Notes under the pieces: model-generated
The model's input: the letters and a program-made list of their open reading frames with translations, nothing else
Told to the model about the DNA's origin: nothing
Database searches by the model: none
From: Spirochaetota bacterium
GTDB taxonomy: Bacteria; Spirochaetota; UBA4802; UBA5550
DNA: 46,997 bases
Direction of reading: 5' to 3'
Assembly (NCBI GenBank): GCA_003246895.1
Contig: QKCL01000055.1
Location: forward strand, 1-46,997
In this document: in pieces, positions 16,774 to 25,240 of the stretch
How positions within the stretch are numbered: the stretch's first letter is position 1
Layout: every line of letters begins with the position of its first letter
Position numbers and translations under genes: made by a program

Positions 16774-18276
16774 TTATTTAAGTTTCATGCTGCCTGTTTT
16801 GTTAAATCTGTCATGCCATGATAGCGCCTCAGAAATAAGATGAGGTGTGTGCTGATTAGGCTGCTCCTTCTGAGCTCTGTCGAAATATTCCTGAAGCATA
16901 GGTCTGTAATCCGGATGAGCACAGTTCTCAATAATTTTCTTGGCTCTTTGTTTTGGATTTGTACCTCGACAGTCAGCAAGTCCCTGCTCAGTTACGATTA
17001 TCATTACTTCGTGTTCTGTATGGTCATGGTGAGAAACCATAGGAACGATTGAAGAGATATCGCCATTCTTAGCAGTTGAAACAGTTGTAAAGAATGTCAT
17101 GTAACCGTTTCTTGTAAAGTCTCCTGAACCACCAAGACCGTTCATAAGACGAGTTCCCATAATGTGTGTAGAGTTAACGTTTGCGTAAAGGTCAACTTCG
17201 ATAGCAGTATTCATTGTAAGAACACCGAGTCTTCTGGCCATTTCAGGGTTATTGCTTATTTCCTGTGGACGAATAATAACTTTATCCTTGTAGAAATCTA
17301 TGTTGTCATAGAATCTCTTAACACCGTCAGGGCTCAGAGTAACAGATGTACAGGAACATGTCTTGATTTTACCTGAATCGATAAGGTCAAGCATTGAATC
17401 CTGAAGTACTTCAGTAAAAGATGTAAGATTTTCGAATCTGGAACCGTTAATACCGGCAAGAACAGCGTTAGCAACACTACCAACACCTGACTGAAGCGGA
17501 AGAAGGTTTTCAGGAAGTCTTCCAGCCTTGACTTCGCTCTCAAGGAAATCTATAAGGTGTCCTGAAATCTTTTTGGAATCCTCATCAATATCTCCAAGTG
17601 GACGGCAGTCATCCGGAATATCACACATTACAATCGCAACAATTTTTGATGGATCACATGGAATGTATGGAGTTCCGATTCTGTCATCTGATTTTTCAAT
17701 TGGAATTACTTTTCTGTTTGGCGGATTTAGAGGAGAATAGATATCGTGCATTCCCTCCAGTGCAAGTGGCTGTGTAGTATTTACTTCGATAATTACCTTT
17801 TCAGCCATTTCAACATAAACATTTGAGTTACCAGCTGAAGTTGAAGGTATGATTCCTCCGTCTTCTGTTATAGCTACAGCCTCGATTATGGCTACATCTA
17901 TTTTACCCCAGAAACCTTCACGAACCTGCTGACCGGACTGGCTTAAGTGAACATCCTGATACTTAACATCACCGCTGTTGATAAGATTTCTCAAATCTCC
18001 GTTAGTTTGATATGGCATCCTCATGTTAATAATGCCGGCCTTTGCCCATGCACCATCAAGTTCCTTTCCAACTGATGCACCTGTGTAAAGATTAAGTCTG
18101 ATTTGCTCCCCTGCTTCAGCTCTTTTAGCCACAGCCAGAGGTACACATTTTGGATAACCAGCTGGAGTAAAACCACTTGTTCCAACAGTCATTCCGTCTT
18201 TGATGTAAGCAGCAGCTTCTTCAGCAGAAACTACTTTGCTCAATAGAGCCTGATTACGAATACGTTCTTTAGACAT
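16774..18276 (-). CDS. Acetyl-CoA hydrolase/transferase family: succinate (propionyl-CoA:succinate) CoA-transferase
   Basis: The 500-residue protein belongs to the Ach1/Cat1/AarC class. It shows [14 protein letters not shown] near the N-terminus, [14 protein letters not shown]-type sequence ([18 protein letters not shown]) and the glycine-rich loop [14 protein letters not shown]. It also has [18 protein letters not shown], all typical. It would move CoA from propionyl-CoA to succinate, closing the cycle at no ATP cost. Acetate as acceptor cannot be ruled out from sequence. An upstream extension of the frame exists, but the ATG at 18276 has AGGAGG at 9 bp and fits the family start. It is the first gene of the nine-gene operon. 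Confidence 0.9.
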   Translation of the reverse strand: MSKERIRNQALLSKVVSAEEAAAYIKDGMTVGTSGFTPAGYPKCVPLAVAKRAEAGEQIRLNLYTGASVGKELDGAWAKAGIINMRMPYQTNGDLRNLINSGDVKYQDVHLSQSGQQVREGFWGKIDVAIIEAVAITEDGGIIPSTSAGNSNVYVEMAEKVIIEVNTTQPLALEGMHDIYSPLNPPNRKVIPIEKSDDRIGTPYIPCDPSKIVAIVMCDIPDDCRPLGDIDEDSKKISGHLIDFLESEVKAGRLPENLLPLQSGVGSVANAVLAGINGSRFENLTSFTEVLQDSMLDLIDSGKIKTCSCTSVTLSPDGVKRFYDNIDFYKDKVIIRPQEISNNPEMARRLGVLTMNTAIEVDLYANVNSTHIMGTRLMNGLGGSGDFTRNGYMTFFTTVSTAKNGDISSIVPMVSHHDHTEHEVMIIVTEQGLADCRGTNPKQRAKKIIENCAHPDYRPMLQEYFDRAQKEQPNQHTPHLISEALSWHDRFNKTGSMKLK

Positions 18277-18553
18277 ATAAAACTCACCTCCTGAATCTCT
18301 ATTCATTTTTTTTAATAGATACAGGGTCGTTCCGGATTTTTTCCACTTAAATATGTACTTAAAAAATCCGTCCCGATCCCAGGGATCGCTAGCAAAACCC
18401 AATGGGCATAAAAAAAGTTGATCCACATATCTCGAATCTCTATTATATGTTCATAACAGATCAAGACAGTAAATCAACTTTCATTTTTTTTGCAAGGGTT
18501 CGGATAAAGGGCCGCTTCATCCACCAGGCAAAACCGTCATTCACTAAAAATAT
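18277..18553 (-). promoter_or_regulatory. Leader/promoter region of the succinate-to-propionate operon with inverted repeats
   Basis: There is no gene here. Three inverted repeats are visible: CGGATTTTTT/AAAAAATCCG (18333-18342 with 18361-18370), CGATCCC-A-GGGATCG near 18374-18388, and AAAGTTGAT/ATCAACTTT (18414-18422 with 18473-18481). The last is followed on the minus strand by a T run, so it could be a terminator or attenuator with a long loop. A TATAAT (minus strand, 18447-18442) lies inside that loop and may be the -10 of the operon. Which of these is used cannot be told by reading. Confidence 0.5.
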
Positions 18554-18925
18554 CTATATTCCAAAGCCTTCTATTTCGTCTTTGTTACAGTCCCCTTTTT
18601 GTTCCGCATTTCTATCATGAAGAACCTTGAGATATTTTGTATAACATATCCGGCAGGTTGAAACAAGAGCCTTTCTCACTGCGCCGTGATAAATAATCCT
18701 GAACTTATCTTCGATATGCTTTATATCTTTAATACTCTCTCCAACGAGTATTTTTTTAACGACATTTCTTGCAACTTCAGTCATTAATGAGCAGTCAGCG
18801 TCAAGTATTTCCCCGGTAGCAACATCTATCTCAATTGCCAGAACAATCACACTGTAAAGTTCTGCAAGAGTTATACCCTCTGGAACCTTCGCGTAACCGG
18901 TAAGGAGAAGATTGTTTACATCCAA
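18554..18925 (-). CDS. DUF3870-like small protein
   Basis: The 123-residue protein resembles the DUF3870 family seen in anaerobes, often near CoA or dicarboxylate metabolism genes. Telling parts are LLLTGYAKVPEGITLAELY, VAIEIDVATGEILDADCSLM-type sequence and the C-terminal ACRICYTKYLKVL-like segment (here STCRICYTKYLKVLHDR). Three acidic and two Cys positions look conserved but I know no activity. The start is TTG at 18925, chosen because GGAGGG lies 6 bp before it; the overlapping ATG stops at once. It has its own promoter-like sequence. Confidence is moderate for the family, low for any role. Confidence 0.7.
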   Translation of the reverse strand: MDVNNLLLTGYAKVPEGITLAELYSVIVLAIEIDVATGEILDADCSLMTEVARNVVKKILVGESIKDIKHIEDKFRIIYHGAVRKALVSTCRICYTKYLKVLHDRNAEQKGDCNKDEIEGFGI

Positions 18926-18960
18926 ATATATCCCTCCGCTCGCTAAACTACATCAAGTTA

Positions 18961-18989
18961 ACACTAGAAGAGGCCGATTTTTATGTCAA
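18961..18989 (-). promoter_or_regulatory. Probable promoter of the DUF3870-like gene
   Basis: On the minus strand a perfect TTGACA (18989-18984) is followed after 17 bp by TAGTGT (18966-18961), about 35 bp before the TTG start. Confidence 0.5.
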
Positions 18990-19079
18990 CAAATTATAAA
19001 ATTTTTATAAAATTAATTTTTTATATTACACAAATACAATATCTTAGTATAACTTTAGCATACTATGCACAGCAAAAAA

Positions 19080-21017
19080 TTATTTGTCTGACATAATCTC
19101 CCTTGTATAATTCAGCAAACCCCCGCTCAATAAAATATTTCTCTGTCTCTCAGATGCAGTAATCAGGAGCACATAACTTTTATTGTTCACTTTTATACTG
19201 ACACTGTCTCTGTTTTTAACGGCATCATGCAATCCTTCGAAGACAAAGTCTCCACCCTGTTCAATTTCATCATAATCTGCAGGATTCTCAAAAATCAAAG
19301 GCAGAATGCCGAAATTTATCAGATTGGCCGAATGTATCCGCTCAAAGGATTTTGCAATTACAGCTCTCACTCCAAGATACATTGGGCATATTGCCGCATG
19401 TTCACGGCTGGAACCCTGGCCGTAACTTTCTCCACCCACAATGACAGTATAAAGACCCTGTTTTTTAAGATCCAGTGATCTGGAGGAGAATTCAGAATCA
19501 ACATTCTCAAAAACATATTTGGAATACTCAGGAATATTTGATCTGTATTTAAGTCTCTGTCCAGCGGGCATTATATGATCAGTGGTAATCTTGTCCCCAA
19601 CCTTGAGACCGATTTTTCCTGAAATTGAATCCAGAAGTTTATCAGTTACAGGAGGTTCACCGATATTGGGCCCTCTGAAAACCTCAACATTGCCAAATTC
19701 AGGCTCCAGCACCATTGAATCATCTATGAGAAAACTGTCTGGAACATCTACATCCGGATAATCCCCTGAAACAGATCCCAGAGGATCTACAAGCTCCCCC
19801 TTAATGGCAGAGAGTGCCGCAGCCTCAGGGCTTACAAGATATATTTTGCCGGAAGCCGTACCGGACCGGCCTTCAAAATTTCTGTTATTTGTTCTGAGTG
19901 AGATTCCCTCAGTAACCGGAGCCTGTCCCGAACCAATACAGAAGCCGCAGGCCGACTCCATTATCCTTGCTCCGCTTGCTATAATATCTGCAAGTGCACC
20001 GTTCCTTGATATCATCTCGAAAACCTGCTTCGAACCCGGGGCAACGATGAAACTCACATCAGGGTGAACCTTTTTACCTTTTATAATTCCGGCAACAGTC
20101 ATGAGATCCTTATAGGATGAGTTTGTACAGCTCCCCACAGCCACCTGATCAACTTTTAAACCAGCCAGATCAGAAATCTTTTTAACATTGTCAGGAGAAT
20201 GTGGACATGCAACCATTGGAACGATTTCGGAAAGATCTATATCAATTGTGCGGACATATTCAGCGTTCTCATCGGGAAGCAGTTCAATAAAATCCGCCTC
20301 GCGCCCCTGTGCTTTCAGAAAAGCCAGGGTATTTTCATCACTGGGGAAAAGTGAAGTTGTAACACCAAGCTCCGCCCCCATATTTGTAATCGTTGCCCTT
20401 TCCGGCACAGAGAGGGTTTTTATTCCGGGCCCTGTGTATTCAACAACTGTTCCCACATTACCCTTTGTTGTCAGAATTTCCAGAACTTTCAGTATAACAT
20501 CTTTTGAACTAACCCAGGGCCTTAACTTTCCAGTGAGCCTTACATTTACAACACCCGGACATGTAAGGTAGAACGGCCCGCCGCCCATTGCAACAGCAAC
20601 GTCAAGCCCTCCGGCCCCGATTGCTATCATCCCGATTCCGCCGCCTGTGGGAGTGTGACTGTCGGATCCCAGAAGTGTTGAGCCGGGTTTTCCGAACCTC
20701 TCAAGGTGAACCTGATGGCATATGCCGTTTCCTGCTTTCGAATAATATATTCCGTGCTTTGAATTTACCGTCTGAAGATACCTGTGGTCATCGGCATTCT
20801 CAAATCCCATCTGCAGCGTATTGTGATCAACATATGATACAGAAATGTCCGTTTTAACACGGTCAATACCCATTGCCTCAAACTGCAGATAGGCCATTGT
20901 ACCGGTTGCATCCTGTGTCAGGGTCTGATCTATTCTTATTCCTATCTCTTCCCCCTGATTCAGTTCGCCGGAAACCAGATGATTTTTCAGTATTTTATAT
21001 GCCGCGGAAAATCCCAT
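19080..21017 (-). CDS. Aconitate hydratase, monomeric-type of about 645 residues
   Basis: The protein catalyses citrate-isocitrate exchange through a [4Fe-4S] cluster. Iron-sulfur ligands are seen in AVGSCTNSSYKD and ACGFCIGSGQAP. The substrate-binding parts LLGSDSHTPTGGGIGMIAIG, YGQGSSREHAAICPMYLG and KSFERIHSANLINFGILPL are intact. At 645 residues it fits the shorter putative-aconitase group and not the AcnA of about 890 residues. The ATG at 21017 has GAGGTGG before it; a GTG 15 bp further up lies within that site. It is divergent from the DASS gene at 21495 and could supply C6 to C4 acid metabolism. Confidence 0.92.
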   Translation of the reverse strand: MGFSAAYKILKNHLVSGELNQGEEIGIRIDQTLTQDATGTMAYLQFEAMGIDRVKTDISVSYVDHNTLQMGFENADDHRYLQTVNSKHGIYYSKAGNGICHQVHLERFGKPGSTLLGSDSHTPTGGGIGMIAIGAGGLDVAVAMGGGPFYLTCPGVVNVRLTGKLRPWVSSKDVILKVLEILTTKGNVGTVVEYTGPGIKTLSVPERATITNMGAELGVTTSLFPSDENTLAFLKAQGREADFIELLPDENAEYVRTIDIDLSEIVPMVACPHSPDNVKKISDLAGLKVDQVAVGSCTNSSYKDLMTVAGIIKGKKVHPDVSFIVAPGSKQVFEMISRNGALADIIASGARIMESACGFCIGSGQAPVTEGISLRTNNRNFEGRSGTASGKIYLVSPEAAALSAIKGELVDPLGSVSGDYPDVDVPDSFLIDDSMVLEPEFGNVEVFRGPNIGEPPVTDKLLDSISGKIGLKVGDKITTDHIMPAGQRLKYRSNIPEYSKYVFENVDSEFSSRSLDLKKQGLYTVIVGGESYGQGSSREHAAICPMYLGVRAVIAKSFERIHSANLINFGILPLIFENPADYDEIEQGGDFVFEGLHDAVKNRDSVSIKVNNKSYVLLITASERQRNILLSGGLLNYTREIMSDK

Positions 21018-21331
21018 AAACACCCACCTCACTCAGTATTAATCCACTTTTATCTGCCGGTGTCTGCCCGATCAAGCTTTTTTCAGATCCGGAACAGCAA
21101 CTTTACATTTACTAAATATTTCAAAAAAAATTTTTGCAAATCCCCCAGACTATATTAATGAATATTCTCTCAATTTATTCAAGAATAAGAACCCCGTTTT
21201 TATGAAATTTCAACCGCAACTTTAAAGTGACCTCATTTAGTAATTGACAAAATCAAAGATCTGTTCAATGCATGATTGCTTTTTCAAAATCACATTTCCC
21301 CGAAGGAGGTTCAGAGTCAGCAGTATAAATT

Positions 21332-21405
21332 AAAAAAACCAAACCAGAGACAGGCATACCTGTCAAATATGGTTCTGTGAGAATAAGCAGCCATGTGGTT
21401 TTTTT
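21332..21405 (+). promoter_or_regulatory. Possible structured leader/attenuator upstream of DASS gene 2
   Basis: AAAAAAACCA (21332-21341) and TGGTTTTTTT (21396-21405) can pair. A small hairpin GACAGG-CATA-CCTGTC (21349-21364) sits inside. The 3' arm doubles as a T run, so the shape is terminator-like. It is about 90 bp before the transporter start. No known riboswitch consensus was recognised. The rest of the spacer 21018-21331 shows no gene. Confidence 0.35.
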
Positions 21406-21465
21406 GACACATCCAGCAGTTTAATCAAAACAGGTACCTAACAGTTTTTGTCGTTACAATTAATT

Positions 21466-21477
21466 TTTGTGCACAAA
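21466..21477 (+). promoter_or_regulatory. Perfect palindrome TTTGTGCACAAA before DASS gene 2
   Basis: This 12-bp perfect palindrome ends 17 bp before the ATG of the transporter, next to its ribosome site (GGAGG). It could be an operator overlapping the start region, or chance. Confidence 0.35.
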
Positions 21478-21494
21478 GTGCATGGAGGATTTTT

Positions 21495-22892
21495 ATGAAA
21501 GGTTTATTTAAGTCTTTCTTTGTACTGCTCTTCATAATTGCAGGAGCAGCAGTACTTTTTGCGGCAGATTCAGTTACAACACCTGCAAAGCCTGCCATTG
21601 ACTACACAAAGGCCTGGATTTCAATAGGCATTCTTGCTGTAGCATTTATCTTTTTCATGACAGAGTGGGTCAGACTCGAAGCAACAGCACTTGCAGTCCC
21701 TGTTGCCCTGGTCATTACGGGAGTACTCCCTGCGGAACAGGCATTTAAGGATTTTGCCAACAACTGGACACTCATCTTCCTGTTCATGTTCATGATGGGA
21801 GAAGCCCTTTTCAGAACAGGTTTCGCCGACAAGGTCGGCAGATGGGCAGTAGCAAAGGGCAAGGGACGTGAAAAACTTGTAATGGCCAATATCATGATCG
21901 TAGCAGCTCTTCTTTCCTCGGTATTATCAAATACCGGCACAACCGTATGCTTTCTACCCATCGTACTGGGAGTTGTATCACTCGCCGGATTTAATACCAG
22001 GGGATTCATGATGGCACTTGCCTTTGCTACTTCATTCGGAGGTACACTGACACTAATAGGAACACCTCCAAATGGTGTAGTAAACGGAGTAATGAGCAAG
22101 GCCGGAATCCCTGCTTTCGGATTCTTTGAGTTTGCACTCATAGGCATACCGATCGCCGTTATAGGTATAATCAGCTTCCTGACAGTGGGAATAAAATTTC
22201 TACCCAAGGGGCAGGTTGATACAAATGCGGAAGATTACTCCGGACCCAAGGTAGAAGAAAACTTCAAGTACAGAACAGAAAAAATGTGGCTTGCGGTAGG
22301 ACTCTTTGTTTTTGTTATAGTAATCATGGCAGCAGGGGACTACATCCCCTTTATAAAAAAGACTCTGCATATTAACCTTCTTGTTGCAGCAGCACTGGGA
22401 GCAACACTGGTAATAACAACCAAATGTATAACATGGAAAGAGGCAACAGCTGCGGTATCGTGGCAGACAATATTCCTCTTTGCCTGCATGTTCCCAATGA
22501 GTACAGCTCTTGAAAAAACAGGTGGAGTGCTCATGATAGCCCAGTCAATGAACAGTATAGTTGCGGGCTCACCAATGGCACTTCTGGCCGGAATGGTTCT
22601 TGTAACAGTTCTGCTGACACAGTTTGCCTCAAATACTGCGACAACACTTATTGTTGCGCCAATAGCAATAGCCTCTGCCCAGGGAATGGGGGTAAACCCA
22701 GCTCCGATACTCATGGGAGTTGCCATGGGAGCAAGTCTCTGCTTCCTAACACCTATTGCAACACCGCCGAACACAATAGTGCTTGGCCCGGGACAGCTCA
22801 AATTTATTGACTACATTAAAGCCGGATGGCTGCCCCAACTCATAACCACAATTTTAGTTATTGTGCTTGTACCCTTAATCTGGAAATTCTGA
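21495..22892 (+). CDS. DASS/SLC13-family dicarboxylate:Na+ symporter, second copy
   Basis: The 465-residue carrier is a close paralogue of the one at 7759-9237. It shares ANNWTLIFLFMFMMGEALFR-type sequence, FADKVGRWAV, VLSNTGTTVCFLPIVLG, TLIGTPPNGVVNGVM, QFASNTATTLIVAPIAIASA and TPPNTIVLGPGQLKFIDYIKA. It also has an N-terminal signal-like helix ending near LFAADS, with a short linker of about 15 residues instead of the long Lys-rich one. Two SNT motifs mark the Na+/substrate sites. The gene has GGAGG 9 bp before the ATG. The homologous tail at 23922 shows that this locus was once duplicated. Confidence 0.9.
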   Translation: MKGLFKSFFVLLFIIAGAAVLFAADSVTTPAKPAIDYTKAWISIGILAVAFIFFMTEWVRLEATALAVPVALVITGVLPAEQAFKDFANNWTLIFLFMFMMGEALFRTGFADKVGRWAVAKGKGREKLVMANIMIVAALLSSVLSNTGTTVCFLPIVLGVVSLAGFNTRGFMMALAFATSFGGTLTLIGTPPNGVVNGVMSKAGIPAFGFFEFALIGIPIAVIGIISFLTVGIKFLPKGQVDTNAEDYSGPKVEENFKYRTEKMWLAVGLFVFVIVIMAAGDYIPFIKKTLHINLLVAAALGATLVITTKCITWKEATAAVSWQTIFLFACMFPMSTALEKTGGVLMIAQSMNSIVAGSPMALLAGMVLVTVLLTQFASNTATTLIVAPIAIASAQGMGVNPAPILMGVAMGASLCFLTPIATPPNTIVLGPGQLKFIDYIKAGWLPQLITTILVIVLVPLIWKF

Positions 22893-22898
22893 TTTTTT

Positions 22899-22923
22899 CA
22901 GGGAGGAGCATAACTTCTCCCTG
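22899..22923 (+). terminator. Hairpin just after DASS gene 2
   Basis: CAGGGAG and CTCCCTG pair around an 11-nt loop, 7 bp after the stop codon. There is no real T run, so termination is uncertain. The remaining bases to 23170 show no gene. Confidence 0.45.
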
Positions 22924-23170
22924 ACTTTGTCTGCAAATCTTTCTCCGGAAAATACAGGTGCGTCAGAAACCTAAGATCCGCACCCTCACCGGCATTTAAA
23001 GTAATGCCGGTACATTATAGAATTGCCAGCTCTGTTCTGTAAAATTGCAGGTACAACAAACCCCTAAATCCCTGCCCCCCCTGTAATGAGATACAAATAC
23101 GGCTTGACTGCAAAATTAAATTCTGTTAACAGGATTTAATTCAAAAAAACACACAAATAAAGAGGCCGTT

Positions 23171-23806
23171 ATGAAAACAATCAGATGTATCCTTGCCGCT
23201 CTTGCTGTTTTTATGTGTACTGTCCCGTCATTTGCGGAAAAGGATTATACAGTAGACTATCTGGGAACATGGAAATGGAGTGACTCAACCGGCATAAAAC
23301 TTGTTGCGATTCTATACAACACTAAGGGGACGATTGAATTTACCATCAGGAACAATGGTTCACTTAAACCGCTGGAAACAGGGCTCCTTTCTGGTTACTA
23401 TGATGGTTTGTGTTTTTCAAAAACCAGTGATTATTCGGATTGTAATGGACCAGCTTTTTTGGCAACAAAGATCAGCGATAATGAATATAAGCTGGTAAGG
23501 AAAAATGGCGGAGAAACTATCAGATTCACGAGATTTGTAGATGAGGAACTTTTCAATGATTTTCTGAACAAAGCAAGAGCCCTTTACAGCAGAAACGATT
23601 ACGACAATGCATTGGAAATGTCCATTAAGGCTTCACAAATAAATTCCAGAAATGTCGACGCATTGCTGATACAGGCTGAATGTTATAAGCAGAAGGGGGC
23701 AGACTCCGATTGCTATCAGGTATACGAGAAAATCATCACTATTGACCCTAACAACAAAAAAGTAATCCCCATCAAGAAATGGCTGGATCGATTCCAGGGC
23801 AAGTAA
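23171..23806 (+). CDS. Exported protein with C-terminal TPR-like repeats
   Basis: The 211-residue protein has a signal peptide (MKTIRCILAALAVFMCTVPS, cleavage after FA). A beta-rich domain of about 100 residues follows (YLGTWKWSDSTGIKLVAILY). Two TPR-like helix pairs come next (ARALYSRNDYDNALEMSIKA, AECYKQKGADSDCYQVYEKI). It would act in the periplasm. I do not recognise the family. The ATG has AAAGAGG 7 bp upstream. It stands between DASS gene 2 and the remnant of a third DASS copy, so it may have been part of a duplicated unit. Confidence 0.7.
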   Translation: MKTIRCILAALAVFMCTVPSFAEKDYTVDYLGTWKWSDSTGIKLVAILYNTKGTIEFTIRNNGSLKPLETGLLSGYYDGLCFSKTSDYSDCNGPAFLATKISDNEYKLVRKNGGETIRFTRFVDEELFNDFLNKARALYSRNDYDNALEMSIKASQINSRNVDALLIQAECYKQKGADSDCYQVYEKIITIDPNNKKVIPIKKWLDRFQGK

Positions 23807-23888
23807 AACCAGCCTTTTAATTTTTTCCGCTCAGGTTCATTACAGGCTTCGGCTTAGTCAAGAACCAACACACATTAGTTTTCAATAT

Positions 23889-23918
23889 ACCAAATCCACC
23901 ATTTTAGGTGGATTTGGT
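23889..23918. repeat. Perfect 12-bp inverted repeat
   Basis: ACCAAATCCACC and GGTGGATTTGGT are separated by ATTTTA. No T run follows on the plus strand. It is a possible terminator of the gene ending at 23806, or a junction structure, since the homology to the DASS tail starts immediately after it. Confidence 0.6.
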
Positions 23919-23921
23919 GCA

Positions 23922-24105
23922 TCCCCGAAGCTCAAATTTATTGATTACATAAAAGCCTGCTGAATGCCCCGGGCTCATAACCACAATTCCGGTTACTGTC
24001 CCATACCCTTAATCCGATAATTCCGATTTTTTCCATGCAGGAGAAAAACTTCACCCTGACTTTGTCTGCAGATCTCGACCGGAAATTCCGGCATCACAGA
24101 TTCTG
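23922..24105 (+). pseudogene. Remnant C-terminus and 3' flank of a third DASS transporter gene
   Basis: Bases from about 23922 align with the end of DASS gene 2 from about 22790. Shared runs include AGCTCAAATTTATTGA, CTCATAACCACAATT, ACCCTTAAT and, past the stop codon, CCTGACTTTGTCTGCA. It reads KLKFIDYIKA and then meets a stop. The likeness goes on through the 3' flank to about 24105. So an ancestral tandem duplication covered at least the 3' end of the transporter plus flank, and the rest of that copy is gone. Confidence 0.8.
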
Positions 24106-24183
24106 CTGCCTTGAGCTATCATTTTTATCCCACAACTATCTATTGAACTTGATTTTATGCCCATTCTGCCATTTTCTGACAGA

Positions 24184-24897
24184 ATGAATATGGTACTTCT
24201 TCATAAAAACGATTTTATCTCCCCTGACACGGTCAGGATTTCAGGCAGGCGTCTTAAACATATCGACACTGTCCACCGGGCAGAAACCGGCAAAGAACTC
24301 TCAGTGGGCCTTCTTGGGGGCAAAACAGGCTCCGGAATCATATCCTTCATGAATAATGATTCACTGACGATGAAAGTATCCCTGGATACACTGCCTCCTG
24401 CCCCGCTCCCGCTAAAGGCAATAATTGCTCTGCCGAGGCCCAAGGCTATTAAAAGACTCATTCAGTCTGCAACCACTCTCGGCATCAAGGAGATATACCT
24501 TATTAACTCATGGAAAGTGGAAAAAAGCTACTGGCAGAGCCCTGTTCTTTCCATGGAAAATATAGATTTGCAGATAGAACTTGGACTGGAACAGTGCAGA
24601 GATACAATTAAACCGAATGTGTATCTTAAAAAACTGTTTAAACCATTTGTTGAAGATGAACTTCCATCAATCGCACAAGGCACAAGGGCTATTATCGCCC
24701 ACCCATACTGTAACATTAATATAAAGGAAGAAAACGCACAAAAAAATGACATCACCCTTGCAATTGGCCCTGAAGGGGGCTTCACAGACTACGAAATCGG
24801 CAAATTTATTGAGACCGGTTTCACTCCTGTGAACATGGGGGAGAGAATTCTAAAAGTAGAAACTGCCCTTACATACATGACAGGTCACCTTTTTTAA
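24184..24897 (+). CDS. rsmE: 16S rRNA (uracil-1498-N3)-methyltransferase
   Basis: The 237-residue SPOUT-fold enzyme methylates U1498 of 16S rRNA using SAM. It has a PUA-like N-terminus and the trefoil-knot motifs LAIGPEGGFTDYEI and NMGERILKVETA, both hallmarks. RPKAIKRLIQSATTLGIKEI also fits. The start is placed at ATG AAT ATG because it fits the family N-terminus; an in-frame ATG at 24157 would add nine residues. Neither has a clear ribosome site. It opens a plus-strand run of genes to 28378. Confidence 0.92.
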   Translation: MNMVLLHKNDFISPDTVRISGRRLKHIDTVHRAETGKELSVGLLGGKTGSGIISFMNNDSLTMKVSLDTLPPAPLPLKAIIALPRPKAIKRLIQSATTLGIKEIYLINSWKVEKSYWQSPVLSMENIDLQIELGLEQCRDTIKPNVYLKKLFKPFVEDELPSIAQGTRAIIAHPYCNINIKEENAQKNDITLAIGPEGGFTDYEIGKFIETGFTPVNMGERILKVETALTYMTGHLF

Positions 24898-24948
24898 TTA
24901 CAGAATTATTCACTAAAGTTTTTACCCCGCCTGGCCGATATATAGTTC

Positions 24949-25239
24949 ATGAATATTTCCAGCGGCATATCAGAAATCAATATACCCTCAATGAACCGTG
25001 CAGGCAGGACTCAGAATAAAACCTACCTCTGGCCTGTTTATCAGGAAGGGAAAGTTGAAAAAATCAGGGGAACTTCAAGGCAGTTTGGTGAACCCATATA
25101 CTTTAAACCTTCAGCTACAGAAAAGGATGAAATTCTTAAAAAACATGCTTCATCGGATAATTCATACTCTTCCAGGGGTATTTTGACCAAAACTTCTCCA
25201 GCCATGGAAAGGGGTTCCCTCTTTAACGCACTGGCCTGA
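24949..25239 (+). CDS. Small hypothetical protein
   Basis: The 96-residue polar protein has no signal or membrane helix. Its C-terminal part has a Gly/Pro-spaced pattern (YSSRGILTKTSPAMERGSLF). It ends one base before the next start codon, which suggests a real gene translated with the oxidoreductase. I do not recognise it. Confidence 0.5.
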   Translation: MNISSGISEINIPSMNRAGRTQNKTYLWPVYQEGKVEKIRGTSRQFGEPIYFKPSATEKDEILKKHASSDNSYSSRGILTKTSPAMERGSLFNALA

Positions 25240-25240
25240 C

